64,000 bases of DNA from Siphonodentalium dalli (taxonomy: Eukaryota > Mollusca > Scaphopoda > Gadilida > Siphonodentaliidae). Made by a program: the position numbers and the translations under genes. The notes under the pieces were generated by a model, which did no database searches, was not told where the DNA came from, and saw nothing but the letters and a program-made list of their open reading frames with translations. The stretch is from the NCBI GenBank assembly GCA_032622095.1, contig CP136062.1, positions 3,284,001-3,348,000 on the forward strand, written 5' to 3'. Below, one piece after another: positions 10,605 to 22,064 of this stretch (positions are counted from its first letter, which is position 1; every line of letters starts with the position of its first letter).

Positions 10605-11080
10605 AGCAGCTATGTGTAACATTTAGGAGAAGGAGTAAACGTGGTGATGCGGTTGAAGAAAACATACTAAGTTTCGCGTAGATGTGGCCTTGGTGAATTC
10701 AACCAAATATAATTTCCAGGTAGAAACACAGTCTTTGTCACAGAGTATGTGGGCAATTTTGTCAAGTATAGAATTTATTGACGACAATCTATGGTACTCC
10801 TGCGTGTTTTAATAAATTTAGTTCATGGTATACCACCATGCATTCTTGTGATAACAGCGAAATATTCGTGTTTTATCACTTGATCTCAGGCAACTATGAC
10901 TACTATTTTGAGACACGGACAATAGAATATACGCATTTTACCCAGTACTATATGAATATCTTTCGTACCGTTTTATATCAGTTAATTTTTAAATGTTTCA
11001 TGCTGTAGATAACAAAATAAATTATGATCGGTCACATTCGTGAGACTGCTCGGAGTACACATGTTTCTGCTTCTAGAAAA
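10605..11080 (+). repeat. Dispersed repeat A, copy 2
   Basis: Second copy of the 1690-2172 repeat in the same orientation. It ends with ATCGGTCACATTCGTGAGAC and TTTCTGCTTCTAG, which also appear at the end of copy 1 (2115-2165). The 76-residue frame starting at 10778 lies in this repeat. Confidence 0.8.
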
Positions 11081-11539
11081 AGGTATCATAGTCAACACAT
11101 ATCTACTAAATCCCATTTAGCTGTTTAATTACACTTATACGACACGATTCAAGATAAGCAGTACAGAAAAAACTGCGTTATGTTTCTGTTTCTGGGAGTA
11201 CAAAAGTCAAGATTTAACCGTTTCATAAGACCCTGGTTTCGCTTGCTCTCTCGTGAGATACATTAGAGATAATTCGTACATCTCTAATCAAAAGTTTCTC
11301 TTATACTCTGCAATCATTTTTCCTTGCATAATTCGAGAGTTTGTTCACTCGTATAGGACTATATCTTCAATTTTGCACAACATGCAAATTTCATTTGATT
11401 TTGTCCATTGTGGCGGCCATGTTGGGAAATACGTTCTACAGATATGGTTTACGACACAGCATTGTTTGTATATATTTCAATGTATTACGAATTTGGCATT
11501 AATTGGAGCACCTACCGCAGAAATTCAGTATTTTGCGAT
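11081..11539. other. Unannotated spacer
   Basis: Nothing gene-like apart from the frame beginning at 11253, which runs on into two repeats and stays open for that reason. Confidence 0.4.
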
Positions 11540-11700
11540 AACAACATACATTATGGACGCCATCTTGGATCCTGAATTTTCCCATGAGAGGATTTTTGCG
11601 GATTTTGGATATGTTGTTCCTGGTGTTTTTCCACGTCGAATAACAAAAAAATCAGCTTGTATCCAATTTATTCCGGGTTCAACTCTCCAACTACCACACT
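11540..11700 (-). repeat. Inverted repeat arm, right
   Basis: Reverse complement of 9515-9670: GGACGCCATCTTGG, TTTGCGGATTTTGGATATG, TTGTTCCTGG, AAATCAGCTTGTAT and CAATTTATTCCGGGTT. Confidence 0.8.
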
Positions 11701-11713
11701 ATAACGCCTTCCT

Positions 11714-12230
11714 GATATCCTGGGGGATGGCAAATATGAAATCGACCAATTTTGAAGGAAATTTCGTATATTTTGATTATTTAGTGGCACAAGCTGTCGC
11801 TATATGCCCACATAATCACCATTCCTATCCGCCTTGCCGAAAACCCGGATCAGTTGACCCTCGGTTGACCACCTACATATATCCTGGGGGATGGCAAATA
11901 AGAAATCCACCAATTTTGAAGGAAATTTCGTATAGTTTGAGTATTTAGTGGCACAAGCTGTCGCTATATGCCCACATAATCACAATTCCTACCCGCCTTG
12001 CCGAAAACCCGGACCAGTTGACCCTCAGTTGACCAGCTACAGATATCCTGGGGGGATGGCAAATAAGAAATCGACCAATTTTGAAGGACATTTCGTATAG
12101 TTTGAGTATTTAGTGGCACAAGCTGTCGCTATATGCCCACATAATCACCATTCCTACTCGCCTTGCCGAAAACCCGGACCAGTTGACCCTTGGTTGACCA
12201 CCTATATATATCCTGGGGATGGCAGATATC
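11714..12230 (+). repeat. 165-bp tandem repeat, three copies
   Basis: ATATCCTGGGGGATGGCAAA recurs at 11714, 11879, 12043 and (partly) 12209, a period of 164-166 bp. Each unit carries AATTTTGAAGGA, TTTAGTGGCACAAGCTGTCG, CTATATGCCCACATAATCAC, CGCCTTGCCGAAAACCCGGA and CAGTTGACC. The copies are highly similar. A unit of 165 bp is 55 codons, so a frame can stay open through a copy (11253-11948), but that frame stops in the second copy and shows no family resemblance. Confidence 0.92.
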
Positions 12231-13079
12231 TGCTTAAATATCGATTAAATATACAATTGCATGGCTCTCATTTCCCCACATTTCCGGATGATTATTTCAG
12301 TCATGCTTGTAAGTATGTGTTATAAATATTGACCAACATGAAATAACTCTCGTCCTGGTGACAGGCATTTTTTCCACGCAGCAATGAAAAACATATACGC
12401 TCTTTAGTTCTGCCATGTGAGGATGACACAAACGCGGAACGCTCTTTTTCGTGCACGTGGCTGTTGTTTACAGAAACGTTTGGAAATCCACGAAGCCAAA
12501 GTCAAAGTTTGCCCTACATATAATATATTCTCGCATACCCCATATTTAATATATATTAGTCTCGGAATAAACCCCGAGGAAAGGCATCTCATATAATCAT
12601 TCTTCACTAATCGTTTTTCCCCACACTCGAAACGGGGACTGGAGTTTGAAGGAATGGAAGTCCATAAGTGGTTAAAATCTTAGCCTTTTCAAATCGAACT
12701 TTTCGCCATACGTAAGTTAACATGATTAAAGAGCGTTCGTAATTCCATCGTGTCTTCACGTAGTCAACCATTGAACAAAAAATCATTGTCTGTACATGTA
12801 TATATGTTACATGTGCGTGATGCAATGAACGGAAATTGAATGTGTATTATATTGCGTGAAAAATATCATGACTATCGGATTGGTTATGTACTTGCTGCCT
12901 CAAATTAATATGACTATACGTAAACGTAATTTGCGAGCCCGCAAATGTATTTTTATGACAATAAGGAATGCATGAATTCACAAATAGAAATGGGACATAA
13001 ATTTGCACCCACTGGGTTGGAATGTTGCAACAGTTGACTGTTATTTCAATACTTTCAACTGTTGGAAATCTTCATCGAA
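12231..13079. other. Unannotated region
   Basis: No gene or clear repeat. CGCTCTTTA (12398), CGCTCTTTTTC (12440) and TTAAAGAGCG (12726) are isolated copies of the word that forms the palindromic array at 30.8-31.6 kb. Confidence 0.4.
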
Positions 13080-14085
13080 TCAACCCTTTGGCTAGGAACT
13101 TTCCATAGATTACCATATATATGGAACTTGTATATATCTGTGCAGGAGATGTCCCTTTTATCAATTACACTAGAGCTCCGGTGCAGACAAACATTCATGG
13201 GGCAGGGATGTTGATATACAATGTACATTAGGACATAAGTTTTTTCTTTCATTTTCGAGTCTATATATAGGCCCACCACATGAGAGAAGCAGGCCCCTGT
13301 AACCCCTAATTCCCTTTTTATGACCATGGATGTTGTATGCATCTGAGCAAGGTCTGCGGGGTATACCCCCTTTATTCAAATGCACTAGAGTTCCAGAATG
13401 GAGACATACTTGCATGGGGCAGGGATGCTGATGACATCAAAATATGGGTTTTTACCCAATTTTAAGTCAATAAGTACATTAATGCCCTAAGTAATCGACT
13501 CCTTAACCACAGCAGAATTAAGGGTAACTTTTCAGGATTTAATCGGAAATATGGCTTTTCTTTAATTTTCGAGTCTACGTGTATATAGGCCCAGCACATG
13601 AGGGAAGCAGGCCCCCTGTAACTCCTAATTCCCTTTTTATGACTATGGATATTGTGTGTATCTGTGCAGGAGATGCCCCAATGTACACCATATGAGGGAA
13701 GCAAGCCCCCAGGGACCCATAATTCCCTTTTTATGACCATGCAACTTGTAAATATCTGTGCAGGAGATGTTCCGTTTATCAAATACACTAGAGCTCCGAT
13801 GGAGACACACATTCATGGGGCAAGTATGCTGATATGAATTAGGAAATGTTTTTTCTTAAATTTTCGAGTCTATATACATGTACATGTAGGCCCATCACAT
13901 GAGGGAAGCAGGCCCCATGTAACCCTAATTCCCTTTTTATGACCATGGACATTGTATGTATATGTGCACGAGAGGCCCCTTTATTCTGTTACACTAGAGC
14001 TACAGGATGGCGAGATACTTGCATGGGGCAGGGATTCTGATGACATGAAAATATGGGTTTTTACCCAATTTTAAGTCAATCAGTA
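13080..14085 (+). repeat. Shuffled repeat modules
   Basis: AATTCCCTTTTTATGACCAT recurs at 13309, 13628 (one change), 13719 and 13928, each time preceded by CACATGAGGGAAGCAGGCCC or a variant. A second module, ACACTAGAGCTCC followed by GAGACACACATTCATGGGGCA, recurs near 13168, 13385, 13788 and 13992, and a third (AAATATGGGTTTTTACCCAA plus TTTTAAGTCAAT) at 13440 and 14047. Intervals between the modules are uneven (about 319, 91 and 209 bp), so deletions or unequal exchange have rearranged an original unit of about 300-500 bp. Open frames here follow the modules. Confidence 0.88.
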
Positions 14086-14804
14086 CACCATCTTTATAAC
14101 TGCAAAAACACTATAGTTTATGTTACTGGGACCTCATATGGGCCTTTATAGTGGAGATGACATTAAGCAGCTTAATTTAAGCTATATGACATGTTGCATA
14201 TCGGGTGGTGGGGTAAAACAAATCCTTCATGAAACCCTTCAGAAAGAAGCCTCAAGAAATGTATAACTGAAATAAATAAATTTGTCTTGATGTGACTAAA
14301 GTCAAGATCATTGTGTGCATGGAAAAAGAGCAAGCAACTGTCTCAAACATTAATGTGACTATCAATGGGTAGAAAATATCTGTCATCACACTTTTCATCA
14401 GTGCACCAAGCCAATCAGTGAAATATTTGCATTCTATGAACTCATGATCTGTTACTCTGACAACACCTAAAATATCCAAGTCTGGCATAGTGACTGTTTG
14501 TCATTTATTAATATGATAATAACGTGTCCGAACATTTACTCCTTCCAAGTCCATGTAGATATAAAATTAGAATATACAATTAGATTATACAATGTAGGCC
14601 TACATGTAGGTGAATCATAATTGTACCCCACACAGGTTGATACTTTGAAGTATATATATTCTCAAGTCGCATTAATTAATGTGCCAGTTTAAATCTGGTA
14701 TCATTGGTACTGTATAGATGTTTATAGTTCATGGACATATACCGGTAAAAATTAAATGTCTGCCATTCCCTGTTACTGAAACCATGTCATTTGGACCTTG
14801 CTGG
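14086..14804. other. Unannotated AT-rich region
   Basis: About 700 bp without a gene or recognisable repeat. Confidence 0.4.
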
Positions 14805-14840
14805 TTAAAGGCACGGTTGGCCTTCATTATAGATTATAAT
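14805..14840 (+). mobile_element. Left terminus of a TTAA-type MITE
   Basis: TTAAAGGCACGGTTGGCCTT matches the terminal sequence of the element at 40085-40584 (right end, reversed: TTAAAGGCACGTGAGGCCTT). No partner end was found downstream, so this is a solo or truncated terminus. Confidence 0.55.
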
Positions 14841-16374
14841 TTAGAAATAAAAGTTAAGAAATTATAACATGTTGTAAAGAATATAGTAATGGTATACTAT
14901 GAAAGTATGAATGCCATATCCTCAAAACACACATTGTGTCAGTCGAACGTTTGTTTATATACATTATACAGCATGTAAAGAGTGAGCGATAAGCACAACA
15001 CTCAACACCGTGGAAATGTTTCAGGAGAGTGATTCACAGTGACCCATTCAACACCGAAATCTTGAAAGGTGAGGGTTAAAATTAGTTAGCGCTATACTGT
15101 TATGTTATAAACAATTTGGTGGAATTTCTAACCAAAGTTCACTTAATGCATAGGGTATCCGCGGCAATGGGTGTTTTGCTTACTGCATACTCTTCACATA
15201 CTGTTTGTCTACATAACATGGGGTTTATTCACATGACTTAGAAATATCATTTGATACAACTATTAGTTCTTTAAGCCCAGTGTGGAAGATTCATCAGAAT
15301 AAAAATATGAATCATGACCCTATATATTAGTCATTTCTTAACTCTGAAATGTTGGTAAAAGTAAAACATAAAGTGATCCAGAGAGACTGATAGACAAAAC
15401 AAGAGCACTGCCGCTGATGGTTATTTAAACCAAATTTCCGGCTACCATCTTTGACCAAAAAATCTTAACCAAATATGTACATGCAGGGTTCCGCCAAGGG
15501 GAATTAATGAGTCCGTATTGGGGAAACACATAACGCGACGGGACGACCATGGTTCGACCTGTCGGGCGAAAACTTTGTTATTTGACATTGAAAAGTAGCC
15601 ATTTGGTTGCACCTGAGTGTCCCACAAAGCAATCCAAAGCTACGTATATTTCGCAAGTCGATCATTTTCCGTGGGTGCATTAATTATGTTGATGGTATCC
15701 AGATAATTAATCATATAATTACGCACGTAAGACTGCCGTCTGATTGAATACTATATCAAGCTACAAGTTACAGTGTTTAAAAAATTATAACTTACAATAA
15801 GATTCCGTATAATGAAACTAAACACAAAAAAACATCTATGCATTGTCCAATACTACCTAGCTGGGATAATTGAATTAAGTATTTCCTAGAATTTCAAGTA
15901 GCTTCCGTGAAAATGAAACTGACTTTTCCATGTATTCTGTCAATCGTAAAACTATTTGTGCACTGTGACGTCATATATACTGCAGGGTTTGTCTGCAGGA
16001 GATATTTATAGTGGCGAAATACGAATGGTAGCCAAATCTTTCAAACTCGGAACGCATAGCTTGTCAATAGTCTGTATTAGTCCAACAACTGACGACTGCT
16101 GCTATAGAGTTTTAGCCAACGTGTTATAAAATATAATTGAGTTTTGGCGGGAAATGGGAACATGTGCGCCGTTGTTTGTGTTTGGGGACCCAGGCTGGAC
16201 AACGAAACTATTATTGACCGTACTTTGACTTTATCCAGGCTCCATATTGTTGGGGGGGGGGGGGGGTGGGCATGTTTTTTGTGTTTATCCTCCATGCATG
16301 TAATATGGGTCAAATGAATGATTTTGTCACTATGAATTCCCGCTATAAAGACTGATTTGGGACAGGTTCCGTTT
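14841..16374. other. Unannotated region
   Basis: About 1.5 kb with no gene that I can support. A G tract of about 16 bases lies at 16252-16267. TGACGTCA occurs at 15966. Confidence 0.4.
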
Positions 16375-16610
16375 TATAACAGTACGATAGCACAGGATCT
16401 CGGAGGTAGATACCTCCTTTGGTAGGAGAACCGGGGCCGCCTGTTGGCGTATGTCGATCCCTACTCTGCCTAACTCAGCAAGTCGGCATTCTCTGATCAA
16501 ATTATGTAATCGTACGATAGCACGGGATCTCCGAGCGTGAGTAGTTTCAACCACAGAAATCCCGTGCAAAATAATATCCGTACTCAGCAGTGCGACATTC
16601 TTTGATGTTA
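16375..16610 (+). repeat. ~130-bp unit in two diverged copies, with hairpin
   Basis: GTACGATAGCACAGGATCTC at 16382 and CGTACGATAGCACGGGATCT at 16512 start two copies; each ends with an ACTCAGCA...GACATTCT/GGCATTCT segment (16472 and 16582). The first copy contains a small hairpin, GGAGGTA (16402-16408) with TACCTCC (16411-16417). No tRNA or known RNA gene fits. Confidence 0.65.
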
Positions 16611-18149
16611 CCACGACTTTATTAAGCTGTATATAACGTCGTTGTTTCAATGCACACCAAACATTACGTTGTAGTTTTTGGCTCTTTGATTACAAAGGGT
16701 TACGCTGTACTGGTAACACACTGTGCTCAATTGACCCGCTTTTTCACCAGTATTCTGTTTAACCCCCCGAACTCCCGTTGCAGCCGAATTTTTTATGACA
16801 TATTGCTACTGACTTTTGGTACATGTATGAATCAAACAGATCATCTGCGAGGGGAATGGGTCTGTGGGACGGACCCGCAGCCGGCCTGGCGGAAACCCTG
16901 ACATGTACCATGCAAATTTCCATTGCGAGCTATTTCTGAAAACTGAATAGAACCTGGTATAAAATTGTCTACTATGAGGGTTTACGAGCAGATAATTTAC
17001 CCCATTCACAATACAAACCGTTCATAGCACCATGCATACATGTACATGGCCTCAATATAGCTTGAAGACGAGTGTGACTCGCCACATAGTAGTATTTCAA
17101 CCAGGTTCTACTCATGATTCATTGCATTAACTGAATATTACATGCACACTTCAGCTACGATATGGTAGGTAAAGTTACATGTATTTTGCTGAAGATAGGA
17201 TCTAATTTACATATCGTGATTTAATTTAGACTTTGAAAAATTATTAAAATTTCAACACGCAGTGACGAATGGTGGCCTGGTATAAGATAATATAATATCA
17301 AGCCATTTCATGCCTGAGATAAAATAGCCACTCTGTAACAAATCAATTTGCTAACCGGAGAAGTTGGGCCTATTATTATTATTGAATACACGGTGCATAA
17401 TAGACTACAAATAATGTGAAGTATAGGTATAGATGCAGAAATTCACCCGAAGCACCATATGATTTGCCCGAAAGTTCCACCAATTCTCCCAAAAATTGCC
17501 CAAATTTTATGCTTGCAAATCATTCAGAGGGGGGGGGGTACTGCAGCCCCTCAGCCCCCTGGCCCATATTGCCATGTAAATGCCAAAAACACAACGCGAT
17601 TGTAGAACTTACACACACTAGATATTAGACGCCTAAATATAAAATTTAAACCAACCCATATCTGATACTGCATGATATCCTGAATATTTCCAAACTAATT
17701 TATGACAATTTTACTTCTTTATCCTTCTGCGACAGCACTCGTGCCGTATTGACAAACCCATTTACACATCGTGTCGTTCTGTATATTTATGGAATTTTCA
17801 GGTTCAGATATCTGAATGTTCTGATACTGGGTATATAGAACCATGGTTTATGAATATATCTAGGATATTAGGTCTGAGCATTGAGGTGCAAATGGAATTA
17901 TGCAAAACTTGTGATTTTGAATTCAAGGGGGAGGGGTGTAGTGTTGAAATTTCCTGAAGTGGCCACCCCCCCCCATGGAGATCCTCTGGCCATGTCCCTG
18001 ACAAAACGGTGCGGTAACTCCACCGCAGTGACCATCTTGATACCGCTGTGGATACCGTATACTACCTGCAATACAATGGTCTTTATCGGGGTACCACCCC
18101 GTTTTTCAAGTCAATTACTTTGATTATAGTGGTACCTCTACAGGTGTGA
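16611..18149. other. Unannotated region
   Basis: About 1.5 kb, with short G or C tracts at 17530 and 17968 and no recognisable gene. Frames at 16650-16901 and 17881-18123 have no supporting features. Confidence 0.4.
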
Positions 18150-18840
18150 AACCCCACAACCGCGGGGATGTTTGTATGTCAACAATGATAATCTCCCATC
18201 TAGAGGTCACCTCGAGAATCCATACTAAGTTTGATGACAATCGAATTAGGGTTGTGGCCTTTAGAGTGTGCCAAAGAATTTAGTGATGCAAAGAGTGAAA
18301 TACGAGGTGCCTGCCAGTGGCCATGTTTTTCATCGAAAATCATTTAAATTCAATAGTTCCCATCTAGAGGTGATATCCCAAAAATGCATGTACCCGTGAA
18401 TTTTCAAAACATTTCACTAATAATTGTGAACTTCATGCTTGAAATCCAGTATGGCCGCTGGCAGCCATGTTATTTTTTAACAGAATTCGGAAAAAAATGG
18501 ATAGCTCCCATCAAGATGTCACCCCGAAGATCCATATGAAGTTTTGTGACGATCAGATGAGAGATGTTACATGTAGGGTGTGCTAAAGGATTTAGTCAAC
18601 ACAAAGAGTAAAAACAAGATGGCTGTTGTCAGCCATGTTTTTTTACCAGAATGTCGGGGGGGGAGGGGGGAATGGTAATCTCTCATTTACATGTAGATGT
18701 CAATCTGAGAATCCATATTATGTTTGGTGATGATTGGATGAGAGATGTTGCCTGTAGGGTGTGCCAAAGGATTTAGTCATACAAAGAGTGCAAACAAAGA
18801 TTGCTGTTAGCAGCCATGTGTTTTTCCCAGAAAATTGAAA
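18150..18840 (+). repeat. Degenerate Helentron-like core array
   Basis: About four diverged units of 165-180 bp with the landmarks GTGTGCCAAAGGATTTAGTC, CAAAGAGT, (A)AGATGGCTG, CAGCCATGTTTTTT and CTCCCATCTAGAGGT/TCATTTACATGTAGATGTCA. These match the core of the elements at 20665-21614, 24910-26030 and 27076-28233. No terminal inverted repeat or 3' hairpin is visible, so this looks like an old, truncated copy. Confidence 0.75.
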
Positions 18841-19825
18841 AAAAATGTTAACTTTTGTAAAGTCTGGCTAAACCTTTAGCTAGGAGCTGGGGGGGGGGGG
18901 GTAGTTTGGGTGTTGGTTGGATGCAACATGGTACAGTTGTTATTAGTATTTTTTTTTTCATTTTATTTTTTTTGCTTGAAATTTCAATGAACAACATTAC
19001 ATCAGTGATATATAAATCTAATTGTTTATCAAATATTTGCAGGACCCAAACATCTGGTTTTAACAAGCTACCAGTATCTGACCGAATACATACATGTACG
19101 CCATGTCCACCCATATACCTGTCACCTGGGATGGTGGGTTTGAAGAGAACATGCGCAAATCATTGTGACGTTTCTACATATTTATTGTAGGTATATTTAG
19201 GCCTATCAATTATAGTTGAATTTGACAGTGCCAAATACACTATTTCCCTGTCATTGTGGAAACTTTGGGATTGTGCAATCCAGTGCACAGCCAAAAAATT
19301 GTCCTGTTCAAAATTGACACTTATCTTCTACGGCATTACTTTAAAATTGCATGAAATTCTATATTGGCTGAAGAGTTAAAGGGTCACTCTCAACAAATTT
19401 TATTGAAAGAGTGATGAGTAAAGAACTAAAGATGTACCTGGGAATATATACACCCCCCACGAGGTGATGAGTAATGATGCACCAGGTATCTACATGTATA
19501 TAGCGTATCTATGTGATGCACATGGGGGATTTATTATCTACATCTACCATTAGATAGCGTGTGGAGTTACTCAATGCTTGCTGCGCTCATGTGTGCGTAC
19601 ACCCGAGAAAAAAGTTTGAAAATGTGCTGAACGGTCAGTCATTACCATGAGGAAAATACAGCGAGAGCACTCACAGCTATCCTTAAAGTAATTGATCACC
19701 TGCAAAGTGGTGTCACTCTGATAAATACTGCGTTAACCACCAACACTGTCTTAAGGTTACCACTTCAACCGAGATGTATCCAGGATTTAAAGCAAATTTT
19801 CGAATATACATGTACATGTCAAAAT
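18841..19825. other. Unannotated region
   Basis: About 1 kb; a G tract at 18889-18901, otherwise no gene or repeat identified. TTAAAGGGTCACTCTC near 19377 resembles a TTAA-type MITE end without a partner. Confidence 0.4.
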
Positions 19826-20625
19826 TAGGCCCAAACAAATTGAATGCGTGTTTCCTGTAACCCAACCGACCGTCTTCAAAACCCACGGACCCAAGTTCAT
19901 TTGATTGGTTTTAAATAAAAAAAATCAATCTATAAACCGACCGACCGCACTGTTAACCAAACTGTACAGGTGGTTCCATTTTATCTGATTCACCTTGAAA
20001 TAAATGATATCTTTGATATATTTATATATTTTTCGCAAAGCCACATCGTCACTCTTCAAACGAAAGTCAAATTACGACCGGACGCTATACTGGAAGATCC
20101 CAAGTTATCGCTCCTCTTCGCTCCCATCTGACCATAACCAGGCTGCAAGGATGGTGGTGCGTCGGGATATTGTTTCTCGGTCTCCAATAGAATTGGGATA
20201 TTATGGGGCAGCCCTTGGGGCCATTGGCACATGTGCCCATTGTGCAGGACTCCCAATGGGATGTAAAAACATCTCTGAAAAAACATTACAGGACAGTTTT
20301 CCCTATTTGTATTAATTGTTTCAATGCAGGACTGATGCCTGTTGTGGCCAAGCCACATGGCAAGGCAGTGCCTGTTTCAGGTTTATTAAAGTAATTTTAG
20401 TAAACTGTCTACTGTTTAACTGTTTTATATGTTTCCCCTCAATATATCAGTTGCTCTGGGGCATTGTATGGTGTTTGATGAAATTGATGGTGGTTAGGTA
20501 TGGCCCACACGAGACCATAAACAAATAAAATGAAAAAAATAAAATAAAATGAAAAGCCTACCGCCAGCCCATATTTTTTTGGGCTCGTTAACGGAAACAC
20601 GCATTCAATTTATTTTGGCCCTACA
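19826..20625. mobile_element. ~800-bp element with inverted ends (dispersed repeat C)
   Basis: GGCCCAAACAAATTGAATGC followed by GTGTTTCC at 19827-19854 is mirrored by GGAAACACGCATTCAATTTA followed by TTTTGGCC at 20593-20620. The right part (GTATGGTGTTTGATG, TATGGCCCACACGAGACCAT, AAATAAAATGAAAAGCCTAC and the terminal arm) is found again at 30165-30345. The interior (20004-20400) has no recognisable protein domain. I treat it as a nonautonomous DNA element, family unknown. Confidence 0.65.
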
Positions 20626-20664
20626 ACAGTAAACACATTACTGATGAAAGTGCCAATGACACTG

Positions 20665-21614
20665 TAGCTCAACTTGGAAAGGGAATAATTTCATGTGTTA
20701 AGGTCAATGGAGTGATTAGGAAGTGGAAAGTTGAAAGGCCTACCGGTAGTTATGCAAAGATTAAAATCCAAGATGGCCACCAGCAGCCATGCTTTTTTGC
20801 CAAATGACCCCAAAAAGAATCGTTCCCATTTACATGTCATTGTTAACATCCATCACAAATTTCATGATGATCCGACAAAGGATTTAGTCATGCAAAGAGT
20901 AAAATCCAAGATGGCTGCTGGCGGCCATATTTTTCGACCGAACGACCCCAAAATTACCCGTTCCCATCTACATGTCAATATTAACATACATGACAAATTT
21001 AATGATGATCCGACAAAAGATAAGACCTGTAGGCCGTGCTAATGGAATTGAATTTTGAAATCCAAGATGGCCGCTGGCAGCCATGTTTTTTGGCCGACCG
21101 ACACCAAAATGACTCGTTCCCATCTACCGGGTACACGTCAATGTCAACAGCCATGACAAATATAATGATCTGACCAAAGGTACGACCGGTAGCCTGTGTC
21201 AAAGGATTTAGTCATGCAAAGAGTAAAATCCAAGATGGCTGCTGGCGGCAATGTTTTTTGGCCAAATAACACCAAAACGACTCGTTCCCAACTACATGTC
21301 ATTGTTAACATCCATGACAAATTTAATGAAGATCTGACCAAAGCTACGACCTGTAGTCCACGCCAAAGGATTTAGTCATGTACATGTAAAGAGTAAAATC
21401 CAATATGGCTGCTGGTGGCCATGTTTTTTGGCCAAACGACCCCAAAATCATTCGTTCCCATCTACATGTCAATGTCAACATTCATGACAATTTCATAAAG
21501 ACCAGACAAAAGGTACGACATGTAGCCCGCGCCAAAGTAAATTGTTGACGGACACACGCACATACGGACGCCAACCAATGGCAATAGCTCAAACTTACAA
21601 AGTAAGTTGAGCTA
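20665..21614 (+). mobile_element. Helentron-associated (HINE/pearl-like) element 1
   Basis: Begins TAGCTCAACTTGG (20665) and ends TAAGTTGAGCTA (21603-21614), short inverted ends shared with two other copies. Between them are about five head-to-tail ~160-bp units (AAAATCCAAGATGGC, GGCCATGTTTTTTGGCC, ACTCGTTCCCATCTACATGT, AACATCCATGACAAATTTCA, ACGACCTGTAGCCCGCGCCA). A purine/pyrimidine stretch (GACGGACACACGCACATACG) and a 3' hairpin (TAGCTCAAACTTAC paired with GTAAGTTGAGCTA, 21585-21614) close the element. This order, with short terminal repeats, ~160-bp tandem core, microsatellite-like tract and terminal hairpin, is typical of nonautonomous Helentrons such as bivalve pearl elements and DINE-1. 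No replicase/helicase is encoded, so it would move only in trans. Confidence 0.85.
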
Positions 21615-22064
21615 AAAACCACAGGGGCCTGTAACGCGCTCCGCTACCCGTCCCCTTTCGTGCTGCCCATATACGACGCTTCTATACGGGCCTGCTTCAC
21701 ATTAATGGTAGTATACTAAGGACAAGGTGAACTGTAGATATTTCCAGCCCCCACAATCCCCACCCCTGATGATACTATATTGTCCTACCCGGTAAGTAAA
21801 TGACTAATTGAACCTGAGTGACAGCCCAGTTAGACCAAACAATCTGAATTAAGAAGGCTGCCATCCAGACAAAGTTTTGGCCTAAATTGAAATTTGCTTT
21901 CATTTACGCCACAGGTGTAAGATGTTTTGGTAATTTTATATACGCGTGGACCAATGGGCGAATGCATTATGGGTGATTAGGTATTTCTCGTACTTCAGTA
22001 AACCGTACTGATAGAGTCACGATAGTCCGACAAAGATTAGCAAATGTGTTTACGCCACCGGTGT
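21615..22064. other. Unannotated spacer
   Basis: About 450 bp; GTTTACGCCACCGGTGTAA (22048) and TTTACGCCACAGGTGTAAG (21903) are two copies of a short motif. Nothing else recognised. Confidence 0.4.

Noticed and set aside
11253-11948. 231-residue frame as a gene
   Set aside because: It runs from unique sequence through an inverted repeat arm into the 165-bp tandem repeat and stops there; the peptide has no family resemblance.
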